64,000 bases of DNA, taken from contig JBEANL010000003.1 of the NCBI GenBank assembly GCA_041165405.1, forward strand, positions 42,822 to 106,821, in the 5' to 3' direction. Below the pieces are notes generated by a model, which was not told the origin of the DNA, ran no database searches, and saw nothing but the letters and a program-made list of their open reading frames with translations. How positions within the stretch are numbered: position 1 is the first letter of the stretch; each line of letters begins with the position of its first letter. A program made the position numbers and the translations under genes. Below are positions 8,886-16,711 of the stretch, one piece after another. Origin of the DNA: Methylopumilus sp009926035 (GTDB lineage: Bacteria; Pseudomonadota; Gammaproteobacteria; Burkholderiales; Methylophilaceae).

Positions 8886-9065
8886 CTAGCCTAACAAACT
8901 GCCTCCTACAGACCAATCTTCACCCTTAACTTCATCAAACACAATGTATGTATAAGACGCAGGCTTGTGAGCTACTTTTTCCATAAGCGTCGTGATTTCT
9001 TTTGCAATTGTTTCTTTTTGATCGCGGTTTAATGTTCCTGCTAATTTAATATTGATATAAGGCAT
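8886..9065 (-). CDS. 4-oxalocrotonate tautomerase family small protein
   Basis: A 59-residue frame that starts MPYINIKLAG and ends WSVGGSLLG. Pro2 would become the N-terminal catalytic proline after Met removal, as in the tautomerase superfamily. The sequence TLNRDQKETIAKEITTLMEK forms the expected amphipathic helix, and the conserved block SYTYIVFDEV...DWSVGG matches 4-oxalocrotonate tautomerase or DmpI-like proteins. It fits exactly between the glycosylase gene (stop 2 bases upstream) and uvrC (start 3 bases downstream), so it is probably co-transcribed. The substrate is unknown; many such proteins have no assigned pathway. Confidence 0.88.
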   Translation of the reverse strand: MPYINIKLAGTLNRDQKETIAKEITTLMEKVAHKPASYTYIVFDEVKGEDWSVGGSLLG

Positions 9066-9067
9066 AT

Positions 9068-9700
9068 TTAACTCTCCATTTCTTTTTTGATTGATTGAAA
9101 AACACTAAAAAACATTTCTTCGGTAAGTCTTTTCGTCTGCGTATTGTATCGACTGCAATGATAACTATCATACAAAACTAATTGATTAGGCAAGTCATGG
9201 CGAGCGCCATGAGAAAATACATAATCAGATTTTTTTAATTCAAAAGCTGATAGAACGGACTGATGTGCAATATTCCCTAAAGCTAGTATTAATGTATGTG
9301 GTTGCAGTGAAGTTAATTCAGATTTTAAATAGTGATTACATTGTTTTATTTCTTTAGGTTCAGGTTTATTTTGCGGAGGTAAACATTTCACTGCATTTGT
9401 AATTCTGCAATCAATGAGTCTTAATGCATCATCTGCTGCGGTTGACTCTTGTTGATTTGAAAACCCAAAGTGAAATAACGCTTTATATAAAAGAATCCCT
9501 GCATAATCACCTGTAAATGGCCTGCCTGTTCTATTGGCTCCATGCATGCCAGGCGCTAAACCCACAACCAATAAACGAATTGATGTGTCCCCAAATGGCG
9601 GCACTGGCTTACAAAAATAACTGGGCTGCTCTAATTTAACTTGGTCTAAAAATATAGCAAGCCGAGGGCATTCTCTACAGTCTTCTTTATATTGTGTCAT
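9068..9700 (-). CDS. Uracil-DNA glycosylase, family 5 (UdgB type)
   Basis: Excises uracil and related deaminated bases from DNA to begin base excision repair. 210 residues. Cysteines in CRECPRLA at the N-terminus and CKPV near residue 51, with Cys 111 and 118 further on, are compatible with the [4Fe-4S] cluster of UDG families 4 and 5. Motif A reads VVGLAPGMHGANRTGRPFTGDYAG, with Ala where family 4 has Glu, as is typical of family 5. Motif B is near YDSYHCSRYNTQT. It heads a leftward unit with the tautomerase-like gene and uvrC, so two repair genes share a transcript. Confidence 0.9.
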   Translation of the reverse strand: MTQYKEDCRECPRLAIFLDQVKLEQPSYFCKPVPPFGDTSIRLLVVGLAPGMHGANRTGRPFTGDYAGILLYKALFHFGFSNQQESTAADDALRLIDCRITNAVKCLPPQNKPEPKEIKQCNHYLKSELTSLQPHTLILALGNIAHQSVLSAFELKKSDYVFSHGARHDLPNQLVLYDSYHCSRYNTQTKRLTEEMFFSVFQSIKKEMES

Positions 9701-9718
9701 TATTTTATATCGTGAGAA

Positions 9719-9748
9719 TTCACGTATTTTATTTATAAACTCTATAAT
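9719..9748 (+). promoter_or_regulatory. Putative sigma-70 promoter of rlmJ
   Basis: A perfect TATAAT at 9743-9748 is preceded 18 bases upstream by TTCACG at 9719-9724, which matches the -35 consensus at four of six positions. It lies in the 75-base divergent gap between the glycosylase and rlmJ, so start of transcription near 9755 is expected. It was recognised by eye only. Confidence 0.5.
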
Positions 9749-9775
9749 AGCCCATGTTCACCATGACCTCTATCC

Positions 9776-10615
9776 ATGCTTAGTTATCGACACGGCTTTC
9801 ACGCAGGTAATCATGCTGATGTGTTAAAGCATATTGTGCTGACACTGATCTTGGATTACCTCAAACAGAAAAATAAACCCTATTGGTTTATTGATACGCA
9901 CGCAGGTGCAGGCAAGTATTCGCTTGAAAGTGAGTTTTCTAACAAAACATCTGAGCACCTAGATGGCATAAGTAAGATTTTTCATGATGAAAAAAAGCCA
10001 CTAGCTTTGGGAAAATACATTGAAATTATCCGAAATCTCAACGGTGGCGATCAATTAAAACAATATCCTGGCTCTCCCTGGATTGCGAGCCAAATACTAT
10101 CCCATGAAGATAAAATCAGGCTCTTTGAATTGCACCCTACTGATTTAACTTCATTGCTTCATGCTTTAGGCAAAAAACAAAATACTAAAATCTATGGTGA
10201 AGATGGCTTTCATGGATTAAAGGCGCTCATTCCCCCGCCTCCAAAAAGAGCACTTGTTTTAACCGACCCTTCTTATGAAATTAAAAATGATTACCTTAAA
10301 GTGGTAGAGTCTCTAAAAGACAGTTTGAAGCGTTTTGAAACAGGTATTTATATGTGTTGGTGCCCTTTGATCGCTCGAAGCGAGCCCATAGCTATGCTTA
10401 AACAACTTCAAAAATTAAATGTTAAAGAATGGCTTTATGTAAGCCTTTCGATTGCTAAACCTACTGATGATATTGGTATGTTTGGCAGTTATCTTTTTAT
10501 TATCAATCCGCCGTGGAAACTGAAAGAACATTTAGAGGAAATCATGCCTTACTTAAGCCAGCAATTAGGGCTTAACGGCCACGGTTCTTATGAAATTGAA
10601 GTAAAAACGAGTTAA
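9776..10615 (+). CDS. rlmJ: 23S rRNA (adenine2030-N6)-methyltransferase RlmJ
   Basis: Methylates A2030 of 23S rRNA using S-adenosylmethionine. 279 residues. The N-terminus MLSYRHGFHAGNHADVLKH is nearly diagnostic for RlmJ. IDTHAGAGKY forms the SAM-binding loop (about 41-50), and LTDPSYE (about 163) is the catalytic DPP[YF]-like motif of N6-adenine methyltransferases. It is transcribed divergently from the UDG-uvrC group and is followed after 31 bases by purB. Confidence 0.97.
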   Translation: MLSYRHGFHAGNHADVLKHIVLTLILDYLKQKNKPYWFIDTHAGAGKYSLESEFSNKTSEHLDGISKIFHDEKKPLALGKYIEIIRNLNGGDQLKQYPGSPWIASQILSHEDKIRLFELHPTDLTSLLHALGKKQNTKIYGEDGFHGLKALIPPPPKRALVLTDPSYEIKNDYLKVVESLKDSLKRFETGIYMCWCPLIARSEPIAMLKQLQKLNVKEWLYVSLSIAKPTDDIGMFGSYLFIINPPWKLKEHLEEIMPYLSQQLGLNGHGSYEIEVKTS

Positions 10616-10646
10616 AATAACACTATATATCTCATAGGATTTCTAC

Positions 10647-12017
10647 ATGCAATTATCAACGCTCAATGCCCTGTCTCCGCTCGATGGAAGATACGCTAAA
10701 AAAGTAGATAATTTGCGTCAGTACTTTAGTGAGTTTGCTCTCATTAAATTTCGTGTTGAAGTTGAAATTAATTGGCTCATTTCATTATCAGATGAAAAAG
10801 CGATTAAAGAAGTTTCTGAACTGAGCAAATCAACCAGAGAATCGCTTCAAAAAACTATCCAATTTTTTAGTGAAGCAGACGCCGCTAAAATCAAAAAAAT
10901 TGAAGAGACAACAAATCATGATGTGAAGGCAGTTGAATATTGGTTAAAAGATAAATTTAAAGACAACCAAGAAATAAAAAGTATTTCAGAATTCATTCAT
11001 TTTGCATGCACTTCGGAAGACATCAATAATTTGTCACATGCGCTGATGATTAAGCATGCGAAAGAAAGTGTCTTAACACCTCACTTTGAGAGTCTCAATA
11101 AGAAATTAAAAGATCTTGCGCACGACTTAAGTGGGCATGCTATGTTAGCAAGGACACATGGCCAAGCTGCGAGCCCAACTACGATGGGCAAAGAAATCGC
11201 CAATGTGGCTTATAGATTACAAAGACAAATTGACCAATTTAAAGCACAAGAAATTCTAGGAAAAATTAATGGTGCCGTAGGAAACTTCAATGCGCATATG
11301 ACAACTTATCCCGAATTTGATTGGCAAACTTTTTCAAAAACATTTGTACAATCATTTGGCCTAACTTTTAACCCCTATACAACGCAGATTGAGCCCCACG
11401 ATTACATGGCAGAGCTCTTTCAAAATATGATAAGAATGAATACGATTCTCATTGATCTTAATCGAGATATTTGGGGTTATATATCACTTGGATATTTCAA
11501 ACAAAAGCTTAAAGAAAATGAAGTGGGCTCGTCCACTATGCCACACAAGGTAAACCCTATCGATTTTGAAAATTCAGAAGGCAACCTTGGCATTGCAAAT
11601 ACCTTATTAAGTCACTTTTCAGAAAAACTTCCGATCTCAAGATGGCAAAGAGACTTAACAGATTCAACTGTCATTCGAAATATTGGTTTAGGTTTTGGTT
11701 ATACAGCGCTTGCAATTGAATCTTGTCTTAAAGGTCTTAATAAATTAGAAATTAATGCAAAAAAATTATCTGATGATTTGGATCATGCTTGGGAAGTTTT
11801 AGCTGAGCCTATTCAAACGGTCATGAGAAGATATGGCATCGAAAATCCATACGAGAAACTTAAAGAATTAACGCGTGGGAAAGGCGATATATCCAAAGAA
11901 GTGATACAAGAGTTTATTCAGCAACTTGAAATTCCCCAAGAAGCTAAAAATGCACTGCTTCAATTAACGCCGGCAACATATATCGGTGAAGCCACTCAGT
12001 TAGCAAAAAAAATCTAA
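10647..12017 (+). CDS. purB: Adenylosuccinate lyase
   Basis: Acts twice in purine synthesis: it splits SAICAR to AICAR and adenylosuccinate to AMP, each releasing fumarate. 456 residues, normal for the proteobacterial PurB. The fumarase/aspartase-superfamily signature GSSTMPHKVNPIDFENSEGN is present near residue 293, with catalytic Ser in the flexible loop, and TSEDINN and ARTHGQAASPTT earlier. The last codon overlaps the start of wrbA by one base. Confidence 0.98.
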   Translation: MQLSTLNALSPLDGRYAKKVDNLRQYFSEFALIKFRVEVEINWLISLSDEKAIKEVSELSKSTRESLQKTIQFFSEADAAKIKKIEETTNHDVKAVEYWLKDKFKDNQEIKSISEFIHFACTSEDINNLSHALMIKHAKESVLTPHFESLNKKLKDLAHDLSGHAMLARTHGQAASPTTMGKEIANVAYRLQRQIDQFKAQEILGKINGAVGNFNAHMTTYPEFDWQTFSKTFVQSFGLTFNPYTTQIEPHDYMAELFQNMIRMNTILIDLNRDIWGYISLGYFKQKLKENEVGSSTMPHKVNPIDFENSEGNLGIANTLLSHFSEKLPISRWQRDLTDSTVIRNIGLGFGYTALAIESCLKGLNKLEINAKKLSDDLDHAWEVLAEPIQTVMRRYGIENPYEKLKELTRGKGDISKEVIQEFIQQLEIPQEAKNALLQLTPATYIGEATQLAKKI

Positions 12018-12610
12018 TGAAAGAAGTTTTAGTTCTTTACTACTCTCATGGAGGTGCTGTCGGAGAAATGGCCTCATTTATTGCGAGAGGTATTGAGTCT
12101 ATTTCTGGTGTAAAAGCCAGAATTCGAACGGTCCCTAAGGTGACATCTACCGTTCAAGCTTTAGAAGACAACATTCCTATTGAGGGTCCCCTTTATGTTG
12201 AACACAAAGACCTTGAGGAATGCATTGGCCTTGCTTTAGGAAGTCCAACAAGATTTGGCAATATGGCAGCACCCCTTAAATACTTTATCGATAGCACTAT
12301 ACCTTTATGGTTAAATGGAAATCTTATTGGGAAGCCTGCCTGTGTATTTACATCCTCAGGTTCTCACCATGGCGGCAACGAATCGACACTGCTTAGCATG
12401 CAACTTCCATTATTTCATTTAGGCATGGTAATTCTCGGTGTTCCGTATTCAGTTCCAGAACTAACCAGCACCAAAACTGGTGGCACGCCATACGGACCAT
12501 CTCATGTGGCCGGAGAATCAAATAAAGCCCCTATATCCGAAGATGAAAAAAAAATATGCCTTGCGATGGGAAAAAGATTAGCCGAAACTGCACTCAAACT
12601 TTCAGCATGA
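12017..12610 (+). CDS. wrbA: NAD(P)H:quinone oxidoreductase, WrbA type
   Basis: Flavodoxin-like FMN protein that reduces quinones by two electrons and so limits semiquinone and oxidative stress. 197 residues, as expected. The N-terminal FMN phosphate loop is LVLYYSHGGAVGEMA (about 4-18); PTRFGNMAAPLKYFID and TSSGSHHGGNESTLLS supply further FMN contacts. Its start shares a base with the purB stop (TAATG), and its stop overlaps the next start (ATGA), so translation is probably coupled. Confidence 0.95.
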   Translation: MKEVLVLYYSHGGAVGEMASFIARGIESISGVKARIRTVPKVTSTVQALEDNIPIEGPLYVEHKDLEECIGLALGSPTRFGNMAAPLKYFIDSTIPLWLNGNLIGKPACVFTSSGSHHGGNESTLLSMQLPLFHLGMVILGVPYSVPELTSTKTGGTPYGPSHVAGESNKAPISEDEKKICLAMGKRLAETALKLSA

Positions 12611-12942
12611 AAAATTATCTCCAATTAGGAGCTTCCATTAGCTTAATCTGTCTTATTTTTCTTTTATGCTCTTGGGAATTATTTTTGGCGCCATTTAAAA
12701 ATCAGAGTTCATGGTTAGTACTTAAAATCATACCGCTGCTTATCTCGCTGATGGGCATTCTTAAAGGAAAAATTTACACTTACAAATGGTCAGGTATGCT
12801 GATTTTAATTTACTTTATTGAAGGTGTCGTGAGATCCTATTCTGATCAAGGTCTATCATCTAAAATAGCGCTTCTTGAAGTTTTTTTAAGTATTGTATTT
12901 TTTTTATGTGCAACGTTTTATGTGAGAGCTGATCGTCAGTAA
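12607..12942 (+). CDS. DUF2069 family small membrane protein
   Basis: 111 residues with four hydrophobic helices (about 7-27, 38-52, 60-75 and 85-104), so an inner-membrane protein. It fits the DUF2069 family, often found next to wrbA in proteobacteria; its function is unknown. The start at ATG 12607, overlapping the wrbA stop as ATGA, is preferred over an upstream in-frame ATG at 12556 that would lie inside wrbA. surE begins 2 bases after the stop. Confidence 0.82.
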   Translation: MKNYLQLGASISLICLIFLLCSWELFLAPFKNQSSWLVLKIIPLLISLMGILKGKIYTYKWSGMLILIYFIEGVVRSYSDQGLSSKIALLEVFLSIVFFLCATFYVRADRQ

Positions 12943-12943
12943 T

Positions 12944-13693
12944 ATGAATATTCTTTTATCTAATGATGATGGTTATGATGCACCAGGCATTAAAATACTT
13001 GCAAGCTATTTAAAAAAAATTGCGCATGTCACAATTGTCGCGCCTGATCGAAATAGAAGCGGTGCAAGCAATTCCCTATCACTTGATTGCCCTCTTAAAG
13101 TGACAGAAGTTGAAAAAGATTATTATCATATCAATGGCACACCTACGGATTGCGTGCATTTAGCTTTAACAGGATTATTAGACAAGATGCCAGATATGGT
13201 GATCTCGGGAATTAATAATGGTGCCAATATGGGTGACGACACAATATACTCTGGCACAGTCGCCGCAGCGATGGAAGGTTATTTATTAGACATTCCTTCT
13301 TTTGCTGTATCGATGTCAAAGCATGGAGCAATACATTTTGAAACTGCTGCATCTATTACAGTTGATCTCATTTTGCATTACCAAAAAAATAACCCTAAAG
13401 ATACGATGCTCTTAAATATTAATGTGCCCGACATCCCTTTAGAAAAAATTCAAGGTATACACATTACAAGACTTGGAAAAAGACATAAAGCAGAGCCTGT
13501 GAATAAAACAGAAGATGCTGATGGCAATATTTTATATTGGGTTGGTGCTGCAGGCCTTCCAAACGATGGTGGAGAAGGTACTGATTTTTATTCAGTGGGT
13601 CATGACTTTGTATCTGTATCTCCTATTCATGCAGATCTTACAAGACATAATCAAATTAATGATTTAAAAACATGGATGAATAACTTTAAATGA
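12944..13693 (+). CDS. surE: 5'/3'-nucleotidase SurE
   Basis: Metal-dependent phosphatase that removes phosphate from nucleoside 5'- and 3'-monophosphates and short polyphosphates. 249 residues. The N-terminal metal-binding site MNILLSNDDGYDAPGI is intact, followed by VAPDRNRSGASNSLSL, the NGTPTDCVHLAL segment and SGINNGANMGDDTIYSGTVA. It overlaps nlpD by 4 bases. The L-isoaspartyl methyltransferase gene pcm, usual between surE and nlpD, is absent. Confidence 0.97.
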   Translation: MNILLSNDDGYDAPGIKILASYLKKIAHVTIVAPDRNRSGASNSLSLDCPLKVTEVEKDYYHINGTPTDCVHLALTGLLDKMPDMVISGINNGANMGDDTIYSGTVAAAMEGYLLDIPSFAVSMSKHGAIHFETAASITVDLILHYQKNNPKDTMLLNINVPDIPLEKIQGIHITRLGKRHKAEPVNKTEDADGNILYWVGAAGLPNDGGEGTDFYSVGHDFVSVSPIHADLTRHNQINDLKTWMNNFK

Positions 13694-14661
13694 GATTGAA
13701 TTTTTTTATTACCTACTTGGCGCTAGCTTCTTTAATTGCTGGCTGCGCATCGAATGCACCTGCGCCAGTGATTGAAAAAAAAATAGCTCCTGAGAGATCT
13801 ACGGCATTGCAAAAAAAACCTGTTGTGAGAATGAAAAGGGATCCTAGTCAACCATGTCCTGATACTTATATAGTCAAACCAGGTGACACGCTTTATAGCT
13901 TAAGTCTTGATTGTGGCTTTTATTACAAAGAAGTTGCTCAAGCAAATGATATTAAAGAGCCCTATGCTATTAAGGTAGGCGACAAAATAAAATTTGACCA
14001 AGTTAAAACAAACAATCCTGTTGCAACTTCTAATGAAATTAAAAAAAATGAAGAGGTTGTCACTTCACCATTGAAAAATAATGAAGAAGCTATTGCAAAT
14101 ACAGAGGCTTCGTCTCAACCTCAAACAAAACCAGTGTCAGGGGGCGTTATACATTTAGATAATCCCAAAGCTTACAGAGAGAAATATACGGAGGAAGCAT
14201 ATAACCGAAAATTAATTGCACCTCAAACACAATCAACTAACAATACTTCTCCCGCAACACTTAAAGAAAGTGCATCTATTGTTTTAGAAGATAAACTGGA
14301 TTGGCAATGGCCTACCAAAGGTAAATTAGAAAATCTTTTTAATGAAGCACAAGGGCAAAAAGGAATTGATATTTTAGGAGTACTCGGACAGGACATTAAA
14401 GCGGCTGGGCCAGGCAAAGTCATTTATAGCGGTGAAGATCTTAAGGGGTATGGCAAGCTTGTGATTATTAAACACAATAATTCTTACTTGTCTGTCTATG
14501 CGCACAATAAAGAACTCCTCGTTAAAGAAGGTCAAGCGATTGTTAAAGGTCAAAGAATTGCAACAATGGGGGATTCTGGAACAGATAAAGTAAAGCTACA
14601 CTTTGAAATTAGAAAACAGGGTCAATCAGTCGATCCGACTACTTTTCTCGGGCAACCTTAA
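13690..14661 (+). CDS. nlpD: NlpD-type lipoprotein with LysM and LytM domains
   Basis: Outer-membrane lipoprotein expected to activate periplasmic amidases that split septal peptidoglycan. 323 residues: a signal peptide ending in the lipobox LIAGC (Cys19), one LysM domain (YIVKPGDTLYSLSLDCGFYY, about 59-103), a low-complexity Asn/Glu-rich linker, and a C-terminal M23/LytM domain (about 205-320). Where an active M23 enzyme has its first zinc ligand, the sequence reads QGQKGIDILG without the His, as in E. coli NlpD, so it is probably an activator and not a hydrolase. rpoS does not follow. The gene end overlaps the convergent thioredoxin gene by 23 bases. Confidence 0.92.
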   Translation: MRLNFFITYLALASLIAGCASNAPAPVIEKKIAPERSTALQKKPVVRMKRDPSQPCPDTYIVKPGDTLYSLSLDCGFYYKEVAQANDIKEPYAIKVGDKIKFDQVKTNNPVATSNEIKKNEEVVTSPLKNNEEAIANTEASSQPQTKPVSGGVIHLDNPKAYREKYTEEAYNRKLIAPQTQSTNNTSPATLKESASIVLEDKLDWQWPTKGKLENLFNEAQGQKGIDILGVLGQDIKAAGPGKVIYSGEDLKGYGKLVIIKHNNSYLSVYAHNKELLVKEGQAIVKGQRIATMGDSGTDKVKLHFEIRKQGQSVDPTTFLGQP

Positions 14662-15028
14662 TTTCGCCTTTAGCTTCTCTTTCGTAATAATCTCTTACAG
14701 TTGACATATCGTGGTCTCTTGCCCACGTAATAATTTCGTCAAGCGCTGATGCGCCGATTTGACCAATTTGAGTATGAATACCAGCCTGCTCTCTAATGAT
14801 CAAAAGCCCTGGAATTTTATCAACCTGGAAATACTCACCAATTTCTGGATCAGCTTCAATATCTACCATACCAAATACAATATCTTTATTTTTGTCCGAA
14901 GCCGCCTCAAATACAGGGCTAAATTCAACGCAAGGCTCACACCAAGGCGCCCAAAAATCAACAATCACAAAATCATTTTCTTCGATTGTTTTTTTAAAGT
15001 TCTTTTTTGTAAGCTTGACTGTTGCCAT
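14639..15028 (-). CDS. Thioredoxin family protein with CEPC active site
   Basis: Small thiol-disulfide oxidoreductase, 129 residues, cytoplasmic by appearance (no signal peptide). The thioredoxin fold is clear: VIVDFWAPWCEPC with Cys30 and Cys33, and the cis-Pro loop KIPGLLI near residue 77. The dipeptide between the active-site cysteines is Glu-Pro and not the usual Gly-Pro, which should alter redox potential. About 20 residues extend past the usual thioredoxin end (MSTVRDYYEREAKGEIKVAR). It is convergent with and overlaps nlpD by 23 bases. Confidence 0.9.
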   Translation of the reverse strand: MATVKLTKKNFKKTIEENDFVIVDFWAPWCEPCVEFSPVFEAASDKNKDIVFGMVDIEADPEIGEYFQVDKIPGLLIIREQAGIHTQIGQIGASALDEIITWARDHDMSTVRDYYEREAKGEIKVAREK

Positions 15029-15058
15029 CTGATATCCCAGTTGTGTTCGGTTAAAAAA

Positions 15059-15655
15059 CTATAACGACTGCTCACCCCATTGATTGGTATAAAAAATCTC
15101 TCTTAAGGGCTTACGCTTTCTAGCTTCTTTTTCTTTAACTAACGCTTCAGCACTAATTTTTTCTACAGCGAGTGGGTAGCCAATCGCAATAAAAGACATT
15201 AAATCATACTGGCTTGGAATTTGAAATAATTGTCTAGATTTTTCAACATCAAATCCGCCCATTTGATGAGCCACTAACCCTATACTTGTAGCCTGAAGAC
15301 AGATATTTTCACAAGCAGCTCCCGTATCATACTGGTTCCATCGATTAGGTTTTTGATTATTCGAGAAGCTTTGACGGGCGCAAGCCAAAATTAAAATAGA
15401 TGCATCCATAGCCCAATTTTGATTGCCCACAGATAAGCAATTAAGCGCTTGCGTCCAGGAAGTCGCATCTTTCTTATGAAATGTAATAAATTGCCAAGGC
15501 TGATCTCCCATGCATGAAGGGCTCCATCTTGCAGCCTCCATAAGCGATAAAAACGATTCTTGAGAGACTAGCTGATCAGGATCATAAGCTCTAGAGCTCC
15601 ATCTATCGCTTATAATTGAATGGATAGGTTGTTCAGTAATGGCTGGTTTTTTCAT
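15059..15655 (-). CDS. Nitroreductase family protein
   Basis: FMN-dependent NAD(P)H oxidoreductase of the nitroreductase superfamily, 198 residues from the chosen ATG at 15655 (MKKPAITEQPIHS). A longer frame reaches back to 15739, but the extra 28 residues are AT-rich and unlike the family, and they would run into the divergent PsiE-like gene. SDRWSSRAYDP near residue 17 gives the FMN-phosphate Arg/Ser contacts; ARWSPSCMGDQPWQFI is the second conserved block; FIAIGYP lies near the end. The substrate cannot be read from sequence. Confidence 0.88.
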   Translation of the reverse strand: MKKPAITEQPIHSIISDRWSSRAYDPDQLVSQESFLSLMEAARWSPSCMGDQPWQFITFHKKDATSWTQALNCLSVGNQNWAMDASILILACARQSFSNNQKPNRWNQYDTGAACENICLQATSIGLVAHQMGGFDVEKSRQLFQIPSQYDLMSFIAIGYPLAVEKISAEALVKEKEARKRKPLREIFYTNQWGEQSL

Positions 15656-15737
15656 TAAGAGAGCTATCTTTATGTTTAAAGTTGTCTCTATAATAAAGAT
15701 AGTTTTCACTTCGTTCAAATTAAATAATAAGGATTCC

Positions 15738-16208
15738 ATGATGATTCAAACTGAACTTCCTTCCGAATTCAAAGGTATTAATCAATTTGCTATTAAAGCA
15801 ATGCTTTATTTAAATGGATTCGCCCATATTATTATTGGCCTTGCTTTAGCGACGTCGATTATTATGTTCACTTGGCTTTTCTTTAATGAAATCAATACCG
15901 CTGCGAATGCGCACAATCTGATTCATGGCTTTATTCATGCACTAGGCACTTTAATGCTTCTTTGGTCGATATCGGCCCTTATTTCTGCCGAAATGCGCTA
16001 CCTCAATGGAAGTAAATTAGAAGTTGAAACCTTTATTGAAGTTGTGATGGTACTTTTCCTTAGAAAACTCATTGTGCTTCCTGTGCAAGATTCAACACCA
16101 ACATTTGAAGAGGTCGGTATTTGGGTTGGAGGTGCTTTTTTAATTGGCTTACTTTATATTTTAGTGATCCGTTTTAAAACAACAATTTCTGATCCTAAAA
16201 GAAAATAA
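15738..16208 (+). CDS. PsiE-like phosphate-starvation-inducible membrane protein
   Basis: 156 residues with four hydrophobic helices (about 22-45, 63-85, 98-116 and 127-147). The arrangement and the segment VVMVLFLRKLIVLPVQ match the PsiE family, induced by phosphate starvation in E. coli; the molecular role is unknown. The start is ATG 15738 or the adjacent ATG 15741, both served by the Shine-Dalgarno AAGGA at 15729-15733. A longer frame from 15639 would overlap the divergent nitroreductase gene. tadA begins 8 bases after its stop. Confidence 0.75.
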   Translation: MMIQTELPSEFKGINQFAIKAMLYLNGFAHIIIGLALATSIIMFTWLFFNEINTAANAHNLIHGFIHALGTLMLLWSISALISAEMRYLNGSKLEVETFIEVVMVLFLRKLIVLPVQDSTPTFEEVGIWVGGAFLIGLLYILVIRFKTTISDPKRK

Positions 16209-16216
16209 ACTGCTTC

Positions 16217-16678
16217 ATGACAGATGAAGATCTTAAGTTTATGAAACTAGCATTAGGGCTAGCAAAAAAAGCTGAGTTAAAAAATGAAGTGCCTGTAGGC
16301 GCTCTGATTGTTCAGAATGGCGAAATAATAGGTCAAGGTATGAATACATCCATTAGTGATCATGACCCTACTTCACACGCCGAAATCAATGCCATCAGAG
16401 AAGCCGCTAAGTCTATCAAAAATTACAGGCTAAAAGATTGCGCGATTTACGTGACATTAGAGCCTTGCGCTATGTGCGTTGGCGCAATTCAACACGCCCG
16501 TATTGATAAAATTATCTATGGGGCTCCTGATCCAAAAACTGGCGCTTGCGGAAGTATGATTGATTTAATCAGCGTTAAAGAAATTAATCATCATGCAGAA
16601 GCTATAGGTGGCATCTTAGAAAAAGAATGCGGTCAAATACTAAAAGATTTCTTTCTTTCAAAAAGAAAAAAGCCGTAG
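16217..16678 (+). CDS. tadA: tRNA-specific adenosine deaminase
   Basis: Converts A34 to inosine in tRNA-Arg(ACG), allowing one tRNA to read several Arg codons. 153 residues. The zinc site is complete: HAE at residues 54-56 and PCAMC with Cys84 and Cys87. Glu56 is the proton shuttle. The stop codon TAG at 16676-16678 forms the end of the 5' arm of the downstream terminator hairpin. Confidence 0.97.
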   Translation: MTDEDLKFMKLALGLAKKAELKNEVPVGALIVQNGEIIGQGMNTSISDHDPTSHAEINAIREAAKSIKNYRLKDCAIYVTLEPCAMCVGAIQHARIDKIIYGAPDPKTGACGSMIDLISVKEINHHAEAIGGILEKECGQILKDFFLSKRKKP

Positions 16679-16696
16679 AAAACTACGGCTTTTTTT
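16666..16696. terminator. Bidirectional intrinsic terminator
   Basis: AAAAAAGCCGTAG, a four-base loop AAAA, then CTACGGCTTTTTTT. The stem is perfect over at least 10 bp and is flanked by A-run and T-run, so it works in both directions, ending tadA on the plus strand and the Bax-inhibitor-like gene (stop at 16712) on the minus strand. The hairpin contains the tadA stop codon. Confidence 0.92.
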
Positions 16697-16711
16697 ATTT
16701 CAATCAAACGA

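Noticed and set aside
14759..15064. Open frames on the plus strand opposite the thioredoxin gene
   Set aside because: They are antisense to a clear family member, have no recognisable motif and no ribosome-binding site.
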